Shown: positions 15,454 through 16,335 of the stretch, piece after piece
How the letters are laid out: each line of letters begins with the position of its first letter
How positions within the stretch are numbered: position 1 is the stretch's first letter
The notes under the pieces: model-generated
Seen by the model: only the letters and a program-made list of their open reading frames with translations
Told to the model about the DNA's origin: nothing
The model's database searches: none
Position numbers and translations under genes: made by a program
From: JAYXXU01 sp037969155
GTDB lineage: Bacteria; Pseudomonadota; Gammaproteobacteria; Pseudomonadales; Moraxellaceae
Assembly: GCA_037969155.1 (NCBI GenBank)
Contig: JBBKWW010000054.1
Coordinates: 1 to 16,335, forward strand
Direction: 5' to 3'
DNA: 16,335 bases

Positions 15454-15960
15454 TTAGGCAGGAATGCGCAGCACCTGACCGACATAGATTTTGTCAGGAT
15501 GGCTCAGCATCGGCTGATTCGCCTCAAAAATCTTGTTGTACTCGTTGGCGTTGCCATAAAACGCTTTAGCGACTTTGGATAAGGTGTCACCAGACTTGAC
15601 CGTATAAAACTGGCTTTCTGGCTCTGGGGTCACCAGTGTCATATCGTCTTGTACGGCTGCCACATGATTAACGTTGCCGACGGCCAGCACGATTTTTTCA
15701 CGGTCTGCTTGCGACTTAGCCTCTCCACGTATCGTGGCCGTATCGGTGCCACTATTATAGTTAATCGACAATCCTGTCACACCTAAACCCAGCGACTGTA
15801 CGCGATTGAGCAATAAATTGGCAATTTGCTGCGCTGTTGGTTCAGCCGCTGGTGCACGAGGGGCTGGTGCAGCAGGCGCGTTTGGTGCGGCAGCGGCTGG
15901 CGTGTCAGATTTACCCGTGATTTTCTCGCCAATACCTTTTACAAAACTAAAAAGACCCAT
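15454..15960 (-). CDS. kbp: BON-LysM protein of the Kbp/YgaU family
   Basis: The 168-residue protein matches E. coli Kbp (YgaU, 149 residues), a soluble potassium-binding protein. It begins MGLFSFVKGIGEKITGK, like Kbp, then has an Ala/Pro-rich linker (about 20-42) that Kbp lacks, a BON domain (about 44-111, with EKIVLAVGNV and VAAVQDDM) and a C-terminal LysM domain (about 118-167: YTVKSGDTLSKVAKAFYGN, YNKIFEANQPML, PDKIYVGQVLRIP). There is no signal peptide, consistent with a cytoplasmic location. The ATG at 15960 is preceded by GGAG at 8 bases and fits the family start; an in-frame ATG at 16032 would add 24 unrelated residues. The 156 bp upstream separate it from fabF and show no convincing promoter. 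It is probably its own unit, ended by the terminator at 15397-15424, and unrelated to polysaccharide synthesis. Confidence 0.9.
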   Translation of the reverse strand: MGLFSFVKGIGEKITGKSDTPAAAAPNAPAAPAPRAPAAEPTAQQIANLLLNRVQSLGLGVTGLSINYNSGTDTATIRGEAKSQADREKIVLAVGNVNHVAAVQDDMTLVTPEPESQFYTVKSGDTLSKVAKAFYGNANEYNKIFEANQPMLSHPDKIYVGQVLRIPA

Positions 15961-16116
15961 GTTTATGCTCCGTTTATCATGATCAGCATGTGCGACAAGC
16001 CGTGGCACACGCTTGCTTGAAATTGAGTTCATTTTTTAACTGAAATCAGCAATCAAAGACACAGCGTCCGTGTAACGTGTCGCAACGAATTGTAAGCATC
16101 CACACGATTTACCAAC

Positions 16117-16335
16117 TTATAAGCATTGACTAAAAACCAACGCGCCATTCGTCCCGCCAAATCCAAACGAATTCGACATCACATGCCGAATCTGCATCGG
16201 CCGCGCCTGATGCGGCACATAATCCAGACGACAAGCAGGGTCAGGCTGATCGAGGTTAATGGTCGGTGGTGCGATCTGATCACGCAAGGCCAAAATACTA
16301 AAAATAGCCTCCACCGCCCCCGCCGCGCCGAGCAA
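16117..16335 (-). CDS. fabF: 3-oxoacyl-ACP synthase II, C-terminal part
   Basis: The frame is open to the window edge and covers the last 72-73 residues of a condensing enzyme. It starts within the LLGAAGAVEAIFSILALRD segment that directly follows the second catalytic His of FabF (the His itself is outside), continues with APPTINLDQPDP and LDYVPHQAR, and has the family hallmark MSNSFGFGGTNGALVF near the end. It elongates acyl-ACP in fatty acid synthesis. FabB is less likely, given the LDYVP segment and the end sequence. A paralogue of FabF in another pathway cannot be excluded from the fragment alone. Confidence 0.85.
   Translation of the reverse strand: MLGAAGAVEAIFSILALRDQIAPPTINLDQPDPACRLDYVPHQARPMQIRHVMSNSFGFGGTNGALVFSQCL

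Noticed and set aside
15961..16032. 24-residue N-terminal extension of the Kbp-like protein
   Set aside because: Not similar to the family; the internal ATG at 15960 has a ribosome site and matches the Kbp start.

Overview
This window reads as chromosomal DNA of a gammaproteobacterium (mixed base composition, roughly 50-55% GC by eye). A FabF C-terminus, a Kbp/YgaU homologue and a ManC-type bifunctional enzyme support this. A Pseudomonadales relative, possibly Moraxellaceae, is only a guess. Nearly all of it is one extracellular polysaccharide locus of the Wzx/Wzy type, flanked by unrelated housekeeping genes. No insertion sequence, tRNA, rRNA or CRISPR array was seen.

Layout. (1) 1-2685, minus strand: two family-4 glycosyltransferases followed by a macro-domain (ADP-ribose-binding) gene cut by the window edge; spacings of about 50 bp suggest one transcript. 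(2) 2686-2955: divergent control region with a candidate minus promoter and a good match to a CRP/Vfr-type palindrome. (3) 2956-11907, plus strand, tightly packed: WcaJ-type priming glycosyl-phosphate transferase, multi-SLBB export protein (OPX), chain-length regulator (PCP) without kinase domain, Wzx flippase, a third glycosyltransferase and a Wzy polymerase. (4) 11777-15077, minus strand: manC and a membrane sulfatase-fold enzyme of the LTA-synthase/phosphoglycerol-transferase type, whose 3' end overlaps the 3' end of wzy by 131 bp. (5) 15078-15453: a gene-poor stretch with a hexanucleotide tandem repeat, tiny ORFs, a cytochrome b561 C-terminal remnant and a strong terminator. (6) 15454-16335, minus strand: Kbp-like BON-LysM protein and the 3' end of fabF.

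How it works together (inference from families). The WcaJ-like enzyme puts a hexose-1-phosphate, probably glucose, on undecaprenyl phosphate. The three glycosyltransferases extend the unit, and manC suggests GDP-mannose or a derived sugar is a donor. Wzx flips the unit, Wzy polymerises it, the PCP sets length and the SLBB protein carries polymer through the periplasm to the outside. The sulfatase-fold enzyme may add phosphoglycerol or a similar phospho-group to the polymer or to another periplasmic glycan. There is no Wzc-type tyrosine kinase, Wzb phosphatase or phosphomannomutase in the window.

I did not find a clearly new system. The points most worth checking are the coding overlap of wzy with the phosphotransferase, the possible phosphoglycerol decoration, the CRP-like site, and the remnant/repeat region at 15.1-15.4 kb.
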